DNA from: Xanthomonas sp.
GTDB lineage: Bacteria; Pseudomonadota; Gammaproteobacteria; Xanthomonadales; Xanthomonadaceae
Length of the DNA: 64,000 nt
NCBI RefSeq assembly: GCF_017163755.1
Contig: NZ_JAFIWC010000001.1
Span: 372,001-436,000 of the forward strand
Reading direction: 5' to 3'
Shown: piece by piece, positions 1 through 9,608 of the stretch
Layout of the letters: every line of letters begins with the position of its first letter
How positions within the stretch are numbered: the stretch's first letter is position 1
Program-made: the position numbers and the translations under genes
The notes under the pieces: generated by a model
Databases searched by the model: none
Seen by the model: the letters and a program-made list of their open reading frames with translations, nothing else
Told to the model about the DNA's origin: nothing

Positions 1-61
1 CATGCGCGGACTCCATCTACCACAGCCGCGCACGGCCGGTTCCCCATCAGGAGTCACTGCA

Positions 62-862
62 ATGCCCCAGGTCACCATGCGTCAGATGCTGGAAGCCGGC
101 GTCCACTTCGGCCACCAGACCCGCTACTGGAACCCCAAGATGGCGCCGTACATCTTCGGCGCGCGCGGCAAGATCCACATCATCAACCTCGAGAAGACGG
201 TTCCGCTGTTCAACGACGCGATGAACTTCATCTCCAGCGTCGCGCAGAAGCGCGGCACCATCCTGTTCCTGGGCACCAAGCGCAGCGCGCGCGACTCGGT
301 GAAGGAAGAGGCCGAGCGTTGCGGCCAGCCGTTCATGACCCAGCGCTGGCTGGGCGGCACGCTGACCAACTTCCGTACCGTCAAGCAGTCGGTGGCGCGC
401 CTGAAGGAGCTGGAAGCGGCCGAGACCGACGGCACCTTCGACAAGCTGGTCAAGCACGAAGTGCTGACCCTGCGCCGCGAGCGCGACAAGCTGGAAGCCT
501 CGCTGGGCGGCATCAAGGAAATGAACCGCCTGCCGGACGCGCTGTTCGTCATCGACATCGGCCATGAAGACATCGCCATCAAGGAAGCCAAGAAGCTCGG
601 CATTCCGGTGATCGCGGTGGTCGACACCAACTACAACCCGGAACTGGTGGACTACGCCATCCCGGGCAACGACGACGCCATCCGTGCCGTGCAGCTGTAC
701 GCCCGCGCCGCCGCCGACGCCGTGCTGGAAGGCAAGGCCGCCGCGCCGAACGCCGCCAGCGTGCGCGAGGAAGAGTTCACCGCCGAGGCCGGCGACGACA
801 AGGGCCGCGGCCCGCGCAAGAACGGCAAGAAGGCCGAAGAAGCCGCTCCCGCCGCCGAGTAA
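62..862 (+). CDS. rpsB: 30S ribosomal protein S2 (uS2)
   Basis: This is small-subunit ribosomal protein uS2, needed for 30S assembly and for bringing bS1 to the ribosome. The product is 266 aa, and the start [20 protein letters not shown] is the family signature. Internal motifs such as [15 protein letters not shown] and [10 protein letters not shown] are typical of uS2. The ATG at 62 is preferred over an upstream in-frame ATG at 2 because it follows a CAGGAG ribosome-binding sequence and matches the family N-terminus. The last 30 residues or so are charged and Lys/Glu/Ala-rich, a variable tail. tsf follows on the same strand, the usual bacterial pairing. Confidence 0.97.
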   Translation: MPQVTMRQMLEAGVHFGHQTRYWNPKMAPYIFGARGKIHIINLEKTVPLFNDAMNFISSVAQKRGTILFLGTKRSARDSVKEEAERCGQPFMTQRWLGGTLTNFRTVKQSVARLKELEAAETDGTFDKLVKHEVLTLRRERDKLEASLGGIKEMNRLPDALFVIDIGHEDIAIKEAKKLGIPVIAVVDTNYNPELVDYAIPGNDDAIRAVQLYARAAADAVLEGKAAAPNAASVREEEFTAEAGDDKGRGPRKNGKKAEEAAPAAE

Positions 863-964
863 CCGGCGCGCCATGCGGCGGCGCGATCATGCGCAGCCGC
901 ATCCCGGCGCGCGCCGCGCGCCCGGGTCCGTGGGCGTCGCAAGCGCCCGCTCCCCAGAATTACC

Positions 965-983
965 GGCCGGCCGCAGGCCGGCC
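965..983 (+). terminator. rpsB-tsf intercistronic hairpin (possible attenuator)
   Basis: An 8-bp GGCCGGCC stem closes on a 3-nt GCA loop and is followed by a short CTTTCCC run, 27 bases before the tsf start. The structure is clear. With only three T residues it would be a weak terminator, so attenuation between rpsB and tsf is inference. The rest of the 148-bp spacer shows no gene. Confidence 0.4.
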
Positions 984-1010
984 CTTTCCCACCTTTTGTG
1001 AGGTCACCCC

Positions 1011-1889
<879 letters not shown>

Positions 1890-1910
1890 GCCGGCGCGCC
1901 CGGTGAAAAG

Positions 1911-1938
1911 AAGCCGCGACCTGTCGCGGCTTTTTTTT
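1911..1938 (+). terminator. Rho-independent terminator of rpsB-tsf
   Basis: The arms AAGCCGCG and CGCGGCTT enclose a 6-nt loop, and a run of eight T residues overlaps the 3' arm. It lies just after tsf and before the independent HDOD-GGDEF gene. Confidence 0.92.
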
Positions 1939-1969
1939 GCCTGGTGTTAACCTGCACCGGCAGGGACGT

Positions 1970-3505
1970 ATGCTGTCCCAGTTCACACTTTCGCGGAACC
2001 GCATGCGCCCTGAACTCGAAGCCGTCCTGGCTCACTCCCGCAACCTGCCCTCGCCGCCGGGGATCGCGCTGCGCATCATCGACCTCGCCCAGGACCCCGA
2101 GGTCGACCTCACCACCACCGCCGACGCGATCGCGATGGACATGGCGCTGAGCGCACGCATGCTGCGCATCGCCAATTCGCCGCTGTACGCCAGCCGGCGC
2201 CGGATCGACAACCTCGGCCAGGCGCTGACCATGCTCGGGCTCAACGCCGCGCTGAGCCTGGCGCTGGGCTTCTCGATGGTGCAGAGCCTGCGCCACGGCA
2301 CCGCCTCGGGCGACCTGCAGGAGCGGATCTGGCGGCGCAGCGTGCTGGCGTCGCTGGCCAGCCGCCTGCTCGGCCAGGCCGTGGGCCTGCGCAAGCACGA
2401 GGAACTGATGCTGGCCGGGCTGCTGCACGACATGGGCGCGCTGGCCCTGCTCCACGTCTGCCACGACGACTACGCGCCGCTGCTGCGCCAGGCCGACGGC
2501 GACGAGGCGCTGGTCGCGCTGGAGCGCGAGCGCCTGGGCTGCGACCACGCCGAGGTGGGCGCCTGGCTGGCGCAGAAATGGAAGCTTCCCGGCTACCTGC
2601 AGCGCAGCATCGGCGGCGGCGAAGCCACCCGGCCCAGCGAGCAGCTGTTCGACAAGTGCGTGGCGCTGTCGGGCCTGGTCGCCGACATCTGGTTGGCCGC
2701 CGACACCGATGCGGCGCGGCGCCAGGCGATGGAACGGGTCTACCGCGAACTGCAGCTGGACAGCGGCCGCTTCGACCAGGTGATCGCCGCGATGGCCGAG
2801 GCGCTGCCGACGATCGCGCCGATCTTCGAGGTCCGCATCGGGCAGCCCGAGCGCATCGACGCGATCATCAGCCATGCCAGGGAACTGATGGTGCTGCGCA
2901 ACCTGCGCGAGATCCAGGAGGCCACCCGCGCACGCCACCAGGCCGACGAATCGGAGCATCGCGCGCGCCGCCTCGCCGAGCAGGCCAGCCGCGACTCGCT
3001 GACCGGCGTGTACAACCGCCACCAGCTGGAGGTGCTGCTGGAGCAGCAGTTCGAACTGGCCACGCGCCACGACTGGCCGCTGTCGGTGGCCTTCATCGAC
3101 CTGGACGACTTCAAGAAGATCAACGACGTGCACGGCCACCTGATCGGCGACCAGGTGCTGCGCGCGTTCGCGCAGACCCTGCAGCCGATGCTGCGCAGCA
3201 GCGACACGGTGTCGCGCTTCGGCGGCGAGGAATTCCTGATCCTGCTGCCCAACACCAGCGAGGAGGCGGCGCTGGCGGTGATCCGGCGCATCCTCGCCGA
3301 CATCACCCAGCGGCCGATGACCGAGGTGAAGAGCGGCCCGCTGCACATCAGCTTCTCCGCGGGCATCGCCACCCAGGGCGGGCGCGAGCGCTTCAGCACC
3401 GCGCAGGACCTGCTGCAGGCCGCCGACGACATGCTCTACCGCTCCAAGCACACCGGCCGCAACCGGGTCACCGCGCGCTCCTTCAGCGGCGATACGCTGG
3501 CCTGA
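1970..3505 (+). CDS. HDOD domain-GGDEF diguanylate cyclase
   Basis: This is a predicted cytoplasmic signalling protein of 511 aa. An N-terminal HDOD domain (about residues 10-210, with LPSPPGIALRIIDLAQDP and a LLHDMGALAL segment) is joined through a helical linker to a GGDEF domain (about 335-500). The catalytic signature is GGEEF, preceded five residues earlier by RSSD. That is an RxxD product-inhibition I-site, so active and feedback-controlled synthesis of cyclic di-GMP is likely. I chose the ATG at 1970 because CAGGGA sits just upstream; an ATG at 2003 is a plausible shorter start. It has its own unit between the tsf terminator and pyrH. The signal sensed by HDOD is unknown. Confidence 0.88.
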   Translation: MLSQFTLSRNRMRPELEAVLAHSRNLPSPPGIALRIIDLAQDPEVDLTTTADAIAMDMALSARMLRIANSPLYASRRRIDNLGQALTMLGLNAALSLALGFSMVQSLRHGTASGDLQERIWRRSVLASLASRLLGQAVGLRKHEELMLAGLLHDMGALALLHVCHDDYAPLLRQADGDEALVALERERLGCDHAEVGAWLAQKWKLPGYLQRSIGGGEATRPSEQLFDKCVALSGLVADIWLAADTDAARRQAMERVYRELQLDSGRFDQVIAAMAEALPTIAPIFEVRIGQPERIDAIISHARELMVLRNLREIQEATRARHQADESEHRARRLAEQASRDSLTGVYNRHQLEVLLEQQFELATRHDWPLSVAFIDLDDFKKINDVHGHLIGDQVLRAFAQTLQPMLRSSDTVSRFGGEEFLILLPNTSEEAALAVIRRILADITQRPMTEVKSGPLHISFSAGIATQGGRERFSTAQDLLQAADDMLYRSKHTGRNRVTARSFSGDTLA

Positions 3506-3564
3506 GCGCGGCACGGCGCGGCGGCCGCGCGCGCGGCCGGCAGATTTCCGCGCCCCGCTTCCGC

Positions 3565-3570
3565 TAGAAT
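3565..3570 (+). promoter_or_regulatory. Candidate -10 element of pyrH
   Basis: TAGAAT lies 34 bases before the pyrH start, in a non-coding gap that is otherwise GC-rich. No convincing -35 element is visible. The same hexamer occurs 7 bases before the lpxD start, which supports it as a lineage-typical -10 but does not prove it. Confidence 0.35.
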
Positions 3571-3603
3571 CGCCCTCGTTTGCCCGTCCCCCACGAGGTC
3601 CCT

Positions 3604-4326
3604 ATGTCCCAGCTCGCCTATCGCCGCATCCTGTTGAAACTTTCCGGGGAGGCGCTGATGGGTAGCGGCGACTACGGCATCGACCCCAAGGTCATCAATC
3701 GCCTCGCGCACGAGGTCATCGAAGCGCAGCAGGCCGGCGCCGAAGTGGCGCTGGTGATCGGCGGCGGCAACATCTTCCGCGGCGCCGGCCTGGCCGCCGG
3801 CGGCATGGACCGGGTCACCGGCGACCACATGGGCATGCTGGCCACGGTGATCAACGCGCTGGCGATGCAGGACGCGCTGGAGAAGCTCGGCGCCAAGGTG
3901 CGGGTGATGAGCGCGATCAAGATCAACGACGTGTGCGAGGACTTCATCCGCCGCCGCGCGATCCGCCACCTGGAGAAGGGCCGCATCGCGATCTTCGCCG
4001 CCGGTACCGGCAACCCGTTCTTCACCACCGACTCCGGCGCGGCGCTGCGCGCGATCGAGATCGGCGCCGACCTGCTGCTGAAGGCGACCAAGGTCGACGG
4101 CGTCTACGACAAGGACCCGAAGAAGCACCCCGACGCGGTGCGCTTCGACAGCCTGACCTACGACGAGGTGATCGCGCGCAACCTGGAGGTGATGGACACC
4201 GCCGCCTTCGCGCTGGCCCGCGACAGCGACCTGCCGCTGCGCATCTTCGACATGGGCCAACCCGGCGAACTGCTGAAGATCCTGCGCGGGGCCAACATCG
4301 GCACGCTGGTGAAGGGGCGCAGCTGA
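3604..4326 (+). CDS. pyrH: UMP kinase
   Basis: Uridylate kinase phosphorylates UMP to UDP in pyrimidine nucleotide synthesis and is usually a GTP-regulated, UTP-inhibited hexamer. The product is 240 aa. The N-terminus [15 protein letters not shown] and the glycine-rich [12 protein letters not shown] are diagnostic of the bacterial PyrH amino-acid-kinase fold. Further family motifs are [14 protein letters not shown] and [11 protein letters not shown]. The ATG at 3604 was chosen for its GAGG ribosome-binding sequence; an ATG at 3580 would add eight atypical residues. It is separated from frr by a heptamer-repeat element, although pyrH and frr are adjacent in most bacteria. Confidence 0.97.
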   Translation: MSQLAYRRILLKLSGEALMGSGDYGIDPKVINRLAHEVIEAQQAGAEVALVIGGGNIFRGAGLAAGGMDRVTGDHMGMLATVINALAMQDALEKLGAKVRVMSAIKINDVCEDFIRRRAIRHLEKGRIAIFAAGTGNPFFTTDSGAALRAIEIGADLLLKATKVDGVYDKDPKKHPDAVRFDSLTYDEVIARNLEVMDTAAFALARDSDLPLRIFDMGQPGELLKILRGANIGTLVKGRS

Positions 4327-4331
4327 GTGTA

Positions 4332-4490
4332 GCCGGGATTCGGGACTCGGGACTCGGGACTCGGGACTCGGAGAGCATTGCACTGCAGCACCGATGCGAG
4401 CGCTTCGGCTGCCTGCAACGGTGCGACAAGCCCCGCTCCCGGCGGTGTCCGCGCCTTTCCGAGTCCCGAGTCCCCTGTCCCGAGTCCCGG
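4332..4490. repeat. Inverted pair of GGGACTC heptamer arrays (pyrH-frr spacer)
   Basis: The left arm (4332-4371) starts GCCGGGATTCGGG and continues as GGGACTC tandem units. The right arm (4459-4490) carries the complementary GAGTCCC units and ends CCCGGC. About 87 bases of unique sequence separate the arms, so the transcript could fold into a long stem. The element fills most of the gap between pyrH and frr and ends 18 bases before the frr -10. Confidence 0.85.
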
Positions 4491-4507
4491 CAGTCCCCGG
4501 TCCCGGC

Positions 4508-4513
4508 TATAAT
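4508..4513 (+). promoter_or_regulatory. Candidate -10 element of frr
   Basis: A perfect TATAAT lies 32 bases before the frr start codon, just outside the right arm of the heptamer element. The -35 region is repeat sequence and matches no consensus. It suggests that frr has its own promoter here and does not depend only on read-through from pyrH. Confidence 0.5.
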
Positions 4514-4545
4514 CGTCCGATTCAGATTCAGCACGGACACCGGCG

Positions 4546-5103
4546 ATGCTCAACGAAATCAAACAAGACGCGCAGACCCGCATGGCCAAGAGCATCGACG
4601 CTCTGCGGCATACGCTCATCAAGGTGCGTACCGGCCGCGCCTCGACCGCGCTGGTCGAGCACCTGCGGGTCAACTACTACGGTTCGGACATGCCGCTGAG
4701 CCAGGTCGCCAGCGTCGCGGTCACCGACGCCCGCTCGCTGACCATCAGCCCGTGGGAAAAGCAGATGGTCAGCGCGGTGGAGAAGGCGATCCTGGCCTCG
4801 GACCTGGGCCTGACCCCGAACACCTCCGGCACCACCATCCGCCTGAACCTGCCCGCGCTGACCGAGGAACGTCGCCGCGAGCTGTCCAAGGTCGTGCATG
4901 GCGAAGGCGAGGACAGCAAGGTCGCCATCCGCAACATCCGCCGCGACGCCAACCAGCAGATCAAGGACCTGCTCAAGGACAAGAAGGTCACCGAGGACGA
5001 GGCCCGCGCCAGCGAGGACGACATCCAGAAGCTGACCGACAAGGCGATCAAGGACGTGGACGAGGTGGTCAAGGCCAAGGAACAGGAACTGATGGCGGTC
5101 TGA
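4546..5103 (+). CDS. frr: Ribosome recycling factor
   Basis: RRF works with EF-G to split post-termination ribosomes. At 185 aa it has the canonical length. The family signatures RTGRAS (near residue 28), NTSGTTIRLNLPALTEERR (about 90-108) and NIRRDAN (about 129-135) are all present. The C-terminal helix EDDIQKLTDKAIKDVDE is typical. It precedes uppS by 38 bases and probably forms a unit with uppS and cdsA. Confidence 0.97.
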   Translation: MLNEIKQDAQTRMAKSIDALRHTLIKVRTGRASTALVEHLRVNYYGSDMPLSQVASVAVTDARSLTISPWEKQMVSAVEKAILASDLGLTPNTSGTTIRLNLPALTEERRRELSKVVHGEGEDSKVAIRNIRRDANQQIKDLLKDKKVTEDEARASEDDIQKLTDKAIKDVDEVVKAKEQELMAV

Positions 5104-5141
5104 GCCTGCGCCGCCCCGGCCTGCCCGACGACCCCGCCTCC

Positions 5142-5882
5142 ATGTCCCTACCCCGCCATATCGCCATCATCATGGATGGCAACGGCCGCTGGGCGCAGCG
5201 CCGCCGGCGTCCGCGCGTGATCGGCCACCGCGCCGGCGCGCGCGCGGTCAACCGCACCATCGACTTCTGCCTGGAGCGTGGCATCCCCGCGCTGACCCTG
5301 TTCGCCTTCTCCAGCGAGAACTGGGGCCGGCCGCAGGAGGAAGTGGACGCATTGATGAAGCTGTTCCTGCACGCGCTGGACCGCGAGGTCGAGGAACTGC
5401 AGCGGCGCGGCGTGCGCGTGCGCTTCATCGGCGACCGCAGCCGTTTCGCCCCGGCGCTGCGCGAGCGCATGGCCCAGGCCGAGGCGCGCACCGGCGACAA
5501 CCAGGCGCTGCACCTGTCCATCGCCGCCAGCTACGGCGGCCGCCAGGACATCGCCCAGGCCGCGCGCGCGCTGGCCGAGGAGGTCGCCGCCGGGCGCCTG
5601 CGCCCGGAGCAGATCGACGAGGCCGCGCTGTCGGCGCGGATGGCGCTGGCCGACCTGCCGGCGCCCGACCTGTTCATCCGCACCGGCGGCGACACCCGGA
5701 TCAGCAACTTCCTGCTGTGGCAGCTGGCCTACACCGAACTGTGGTTCACCGAGACCCTCTGGCCGGAGTTCGGCGCCGAGGTGCTGCAACAAGCCCTGGA
5801 CGACTACGCCGGCCGCGAGCGGCGTTTCGGCCTGACCAGCGCACAGGTCGCCGCCCCGGCGACGGAGAGCACATCCGCATGA
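5142..5882 (+). CDS. uppS: Undecaprenyl diphosphate synthase (cis-prenyltransferase)
   Basis: UppS condenses eight isopentenyl diphosphates onto farnesyl diphosphate to make the C55 carrier lipid for peptidoglycan and O-antigen. The product is 246 aa. The catalytic motif IAIIMDGNGRWA near the N-terminus supplies the essential Asp. LTLFAFSSENWGRP, RTGGDTRISNFLLWQ and YTELWFTETLWPEF are the conserved cis-prenyltransferase blocks. The ATG at 5142 is the last start before the catalytic motif. Its stop overlaps the cdsA start in an ATGA, suggesting translational coupling. Confidence 0.96.
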   Translation: MSLPRHIAIIMDGNGRWAQRRRRPRVIGHRAGARAVNRTIDFCLERGIPALTLFAFSSENWGRPQEEVDALMKLFLHALDREVEELQRRGVRVRFIGDRSRFAPALRERMAQAEARTGDNQALHLSIAASYGGRQDIAQAARALAEEVAAGRLRPEQIDEAALSARMALADLPAPDLFIRTGGDTRISNFLLWQLAYTELWFTETLWPEFGAEVLQQALDDYAGRERRFGLTSAQVAAPATESTSA

Positions 5883-6703
5883 CCCGTACCCGCGTCATCG
5901 CCGCGCTGATCATGGCCCCGGCCGCCGTCTGCGCCATCCTGCTGCTGCCCACGCAGTGGCTGGCGGCGCTGGCGGCGCTGCTGTTCCTGGTCGGCCTGTG
6001 GGAATGGCTGAAGCTGGCGGAGATCGACGACAGCCTGCCGCGCACCATCCTGCTGCTGCTGAACCTGCTGCTGATGGTGCTGCTGGTGTGGGCCTCGGCC
6101 GGGTCGCTGGTACTGTTCCAGCTGACCACGCTGGTCGGCGTCGGCTGGTGGTGCGTGGCGCTGCTGTGGCTGCGTTTCTTCCAGTTCGGCTCCGACCACG
6201 CCACCTATGCGCGGGTGTTCAAGCTCGCCGCCGGCACCCTGGCCATCCTGCCCGCGTGGGCGGCGCTGGTGCTGCTCCACGCCGGCGAGCCCCATGGCCA
6301 CCGCTGGCTGCTGACCGCGCTGGCCACGGTATGGGCCGCCGATTCGGGCGCCTATTTCGCCGGCCGCCTGTTCGGCCGGCACAAGCTGGCGCCGCGGATC
6401 AGCCCGAACAAGACGGTCGAGGGCCTGCTCGGCGGCCTGTTCGCCGGCCTGCTGGTGGCCGCCGGCTTCGGCTGGCTGGCCGGCGTCACCGTGCCGCAGC
6501 TGCCCGGGCTGCTGATCGTCGCGGCGGTCAGCGTGCTGGCTTCGGTGGTCGGCGACCTGTTCGAAAGCCTGCTCAAGCGGCATGTCGGCGCCAAGGACTC
6601 GGGCAACGTGATCCCCGGCCACGGCGGCGTGCTGGACCGGATCGACGGTGTGCTCGCCGCGCTGCCGATCTTCGCGCTGGGCAAGGAAATCTTCGGGTTC
6701 TAG
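5879..6703 (+). CDS. cdsA: Phosphatidate cytidylyltransferase (CDP-diacylglycerol synthase)
   Basis: CdsA makes CDP-diacylglycerol from phosphatidic acid and CTP in the inner membrane, the branch point of phospholipid synthesis. The 274-aa product is strongly hydrophobic, with about seven or eight membrane segments. The family signature spans about residues 219-258 as SVVGDLFESLLKRHVGAKDSG followed by NVIPGHGGVLDRIDG, and ISPNKTVEG precedes it. It starts inside the uppS stop (ATGA). The final G of its TAG stop is also the first base of the 14-bp inverted repeat of the downstream element. Confidence 0.95.
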   Translation: MTRTRVIAALIMAPAAVCAILLLPTQWLAALAALLFLVGLWEWLKLAEIDDSLPRTILLLLNLLLMVLLVWASAGSLVLFQLTTLVGVGWWCVALLWLRFFQFGSDHATYARVFKLAAGTLAILPAWAALVLLHAGEPHGHRWLLTALATVWAADSGAYFAGRLFGRHKLAPRISPNKTVEGLLGGLFAGLLVAAGFGWLAGVTVPQLPGLLIVAAVSVLASVVGDLFESLLKRHVGAKDSGNVIPGHGGVLDRIDGVLAALPIFALGKEIFGF

Positions 6704-6948
6704 GGCCTGCTAACGCTGTTGGGATGGGTCACGCCGCGCTTGGGCGCGTGCGGGGCAAGGAAGAACGAGAGAACGCATGTCGACAAGCCAGCCAGTGATG
6801 ACGCCGCCCCGTGCGCGCCCAAGCGCGGCCTTTCCGGCCGCGCCTGGCGTCCACGCCGCCGCGCGCGGCCTGCATGGGCGCCCCGCCACACGCACCCGGG
6901 CGGACACCGCCCATCGCGCCATGGCCTACCCATGGCGTTAGCAGGCCC
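6703..6948. repeat. 246-bp MITE-like element with 14-bp terminal inverted repeats
   Basis: GGGCCTGCTAACGC at 6703-6716 is repeated exactly in inverted orientation at 6935-6948. Inside, a near-perfect inner inverted repeat pairs GCCGCGCTTGGGCGCG (from about 6733) with its complement near 6810-6833. No transposase is encoded. The element fills the whole cdsA-dxr gap, begins on the last base of the cdsA stop and ends 4 bases before the dxr ATG, so its right end supplies the dxr ribosome-binding region. It is called a non-autonomous or palindromic element on structure alone. I saw no flanking direct repeat and no second copy in the window. Confidence 0.7.
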
Positions 6949-6952
6949 CGGC

Positions 6953-8143
6953 ATGGCCGCACCGGCCGTCCGCAGCGTCGCCGTCCTCGGCGCCACCGGC
7001 TCCATCGGCGCCTCGGCGCTGGACGTGATCGCGCGCCACCCGCAGCGGTTGCGCGCCAGCGTGCTGGCGGCCGGCGGCAACGTCGCCGCGCTGCTCGCGC
7101 TGTGCGCCACGCACCGGCCGGAGCATGCGGTCATCGCCGACCCGGCGCTGTACGCGGCGCTGCGCGACGGCCTGCGCGAGGCCGGCCTGCGCACCGAGGC
7201 CCATGCCGGCGCGCAGGCGTTGCACCAGTTGGTGGCCGGGCCGGCCTGCGACAGCGTCGTGGCGGCGATCGTCGGCGCCGCCGGGCTGGCCTCGACCCTG
7301 GCCGCCGCGCACGCCGGCAAGCGCCTGCTGCTGGCCAACAAGGAATCGCTGGTGCTGGCCGGCGAGCTGGTCACCGCCGCGGCCGCCGCGGCCGGCGCCG
7401 AGATCATCCCGATCGACAGCGAGCACAGCGCGATCTTCCAGTGCCTGCGCTCGCGCCACACCGGCGCGGCCGTGCGCCGCGTGGTGCTGACCGCTTCCGG
7501 CGGCCCGTTCCGCGGCTGGGACCGCGCCCGGCTGCAGGCGGTGACCCCGGCGCAGGCGGTAGCGCATCCGAAATGGTCGATGGGGCCGAAGATCTCGGTG
7601 GACTCGGCGACGCTGATGAACAAGGGCCTGGAGGTGATCGAGGCGCACCACCTGTTCGGGCTTGCGCCTTCGCGCATCGACGTGCTGGTGCACCCGCAGA
7701 GCCTGGTGCACTCGCTGGTCGAATTCATCGACGGTTCCACCTTGGCGCAGATGGGTTTGCCGGACATGCGCACCACCCTGGCGGTGGGCCTGGGCTGGCC
7801 GGAGCGGATCGAGTCGGGGGTGGCCGGGCTGGACCTGCTGGCCCATGGACGCCTGGATTTCGAGGCCCCGGACCCGGCGGCATTCCCCTGCCTGGGCCTG
7901 GCCTGGCGCGCGATGCAGGCCGGCGGCACCGCGCCTGCGATCCTGAACGCGGCCAACGAAGTGGCCGTTTCAGCCTTTCTTCAGGGCCGTATCGGTTTCC
8001 TATCGATTCCTGCGCTGGTCGAGAACGCCCTGACCGTGCTGCCTGCGGGCGCGGCCGACTCCCTGGACGCGCTGCTGGCAGCGGACGCGCAATCGCGCAA
8101 GATCACCGAACTCGCCATTGCCCGCCAGCCTGCCCATGTCTGA
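6953..8143 (+). CDS. dxr: 1-deoxy-D-xylulose 5-phosphate reductoisomerase
   Basis: Dxr converts DXP to 2-C-methyl-D-erythritol 4-phosphate with NADPH, the first committed step of the MEP isoprenoid pathway. The product is 396 aa. The nucleotide-binding motif [13 protein letters not shown] lies at the N-terminus, [14 protein letters not shown] in the middle, and the metal/substrate site [12 protein letters not shown] follows. [28 protein letters not shown]-type sequence is intact across the catalytic domain. The ATG at 6953 gives the normal N-terminus; one at 6932 would add seven residues encoded by the upstream element. It feeds the same isoprenoid route as uppS. Confidence 0.95.
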   Translation: MAAPAVRSVAVLGATGSIGASALDVIARHPQRLRASVLAAGGNVAALLALCATHRPEHAVIADPALYAALRDGLREAGLRTEAHAGAQALHQLVAGPACDSVVAAIVGAAGLASTLAAAHAGKRLLLANKESLVLAGELVTAAAAAAGAEIIPIDSEHSAIFQCLRSRHTGAAVRRVVLTASGGPFRGWDRARLQAVTPAQAVAHPKWSMGPKISVDSATLMNKGLEVIEAHHLFGLAPSRIDVLVHPQSLVHSLVEFIDGSTLAQMGLPDMRTTLAVGLGWPERIESGVAGLDLLAHGRLDFEAPDPAAFPCLGLAWRAMQAGGTAPAILNAANEVAVSAFLQGRIGFLSIPALVENALTVLPAGAADSLDALLAADAQSRKITELAIARQPAHV

Positions 8144-8169
8144 GACGCACGCCCCTATGAGCCACGCGC

Positions 8170-9522
8170 ATGGGTGATTTCATCGGGTCCGTCTGGTGGA
8201 TGATCGTCAGCCTGGGCGTGCTGGTGACCTTCCACGAGTTCGGCCATTTCTGGGTCGCCCGCCGCTGCGGGGTCAAGGTGCTGCGCTTCTCGGTCGGCTT
8301 CGGCAAGCCGCTGTGGTCGCGCCGCGACCGCCACGGCACCGAGTTCGCGATCGCCGCCATTCCGCTCGGTGGCTACGTGAAGATGCTCGACGAGCGCGAA
8401 GGCGACGTGCATCCGGCCGAATATCCGCACGCCTTCAACCGCAAGAGCGTATGGCAGCGCATCGCCATCGTCGCCGCCGGCCCCATCGCCAACCTGGTGC
8501 TGTGCGTGGCGCTGCTGTGGGCGATGTTCGTGATCGGCAAGCAGGACTACGCGCCGGTGGTCGGCCGCGCCGACGGGCTGGCGCTGCAGGCCGGCTTCCA
8601 GCCCGGCGAGCGCATCGTCCGCATCGGCGAGCGCGAGGCCGCCACCTGGAGCGATGCCAGCATGCAGCTGACCGTGGCCGCGATGGACCGGCAGGACGTG
8701 CGCATCGACACCGAGGACGCGCAGGGCAACGCGCGCACGCACACGCTGCGCCTGTCGCAGCTGCCGGTCGGCTTCGACGAGCAGCAGGTGCCGACCCTGG
8801 CCGGCTTCACCTGGCGCTTCTGGCTGCAGCCGGCGATCGTGTCCGAGGTGACCGAGGGCTCGGCGGCCAGCGGCCTGCTGCGGCCCGGCGACCGCATCCT
8901 GGCGGTGGACGGGCACCCGATCGACAGCGCCGACCAGGTCGCGCCGCAGGTGCAGGCGCTGGGCCGGCAGGGCAGCGGCATGATCGAGGTCGAGCGCAAC
9001 GGCGAGCGCCTGGCGCTGGAAGTGACGCCCAGGCGCAGCGACGACCCGCAGCGGCCGGGCTGGGCGCTGGGCATCGGCATCGCCGCGCAGGCGCGGCCGG
9101 CGTTCGACGCCAAGCGGCAGTACGGCCCGCTGGCGGCGGTCCCGGCCGCGTTCCGCGAGACCGGCAAGCTGGCCGCCGATTCGCTGGGGATGATGCGGCG
9201 CATGCTCACCGGCCAGGCGTCGGTGAAGAACATCTCCGGGCCGATCACCATCGCCCGGGTCGCCAACGCCTCGGCCAAGCGCGGCCCGGACTGGTTCCTG
9301 AACTTCCTGGCGCTGCTGTCGCTGAGCCTGGCGATCATAAACCTGCTGCCGATCCCGATCTTGGACGGCGGGCACCTGCTGTATTACCTTATCGAGTTGG
9401 TCAAGGGCAGCCCGCTCAGCGAGCGTGCCATGGCCGCGGGGCAGTTCGTCGGCCTGGCGATGCTGGCCGGGCTGATGGGGTTGGCGTTCTACAACGACAT
9501 CTTCGGCCTGGTCCTGCGATGA
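8170..9522 (+). CDS. rseP: Site-2 protease RseP (inner-membrane zinc metalloprotease)
   Basis: RseP carries out intramembrane cleavage of the anti-sigma factor RseA, and of signal peptide remnants, in the envelope stress response. The 450-aa product has the zinc motif HEFGH at residues 22-26 in the first membrane helix and the third ligand in the LDGGHLLYY segment near the C-terminus. A periplasmic region between them carries two PDZ-like domains (SAASGLLRPGDRILAVDG marks the second). It lies 26 bases after dxr. Its stop overlaps an in-frame ATG upstream of bamA (ATGA at 9519), and rseP-bamA adjacency is conserved in gammaproteobacteria. Confidence 0.95.
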   Translation: MGDFIGSVWWMIVSLGVLVTFHEFGHFWVARRCGVKVLRFSVGFGKPLWSRRDRHGTEFAIAAIPLGGYVKMLDEREGDVHPAEYPHAFNRKSVWQRIAIVAAGPIANLVLCVALLWAMFVIGKQDYAPVVGRADGLALQAGFQPGERIVRIGEREAATWSDASMQLTVAAMDRQDVRIDTEDAQGNARTHTLRLSQLPVGFDEQQVPTLAGFTWRFWLQPAIVSEVTEGSAASGLLRPGDRILAVDGHPIDSADQVAPQVQALGRQGSGMIEVERNGERLALEVTPRRSDDPQRPGWALGIGIAAQARPAFDAKRQYGPLAAVPAAFRETGKLAADSLGMMRRMLTGQASVKNISGPITIARVANASAKRGPDWFLNFLALLSLSLAIINLLPIPILDGGHLLYYLIELVKGSPLSERAMAAGQFVGLAMLAGLMGLAFYNDIFGLVLR

Positions 9523-9608
9523 ACCCGATGCTGATTCACTCGATCCCGCTGTCGTCGTCTTGCGCCGGCGCCCATGCAACAACGATATCGACCTCTACCG
9601 GACGTGAC

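Noticed and set aside
6719-6952. Upstream extension of the dxr frame through the 246-bp element
   Set aside because: The residues are Arg/Pro-rich and derived from the inverted-repeat element; the conserved Dxr N-terminus begins at 6953.
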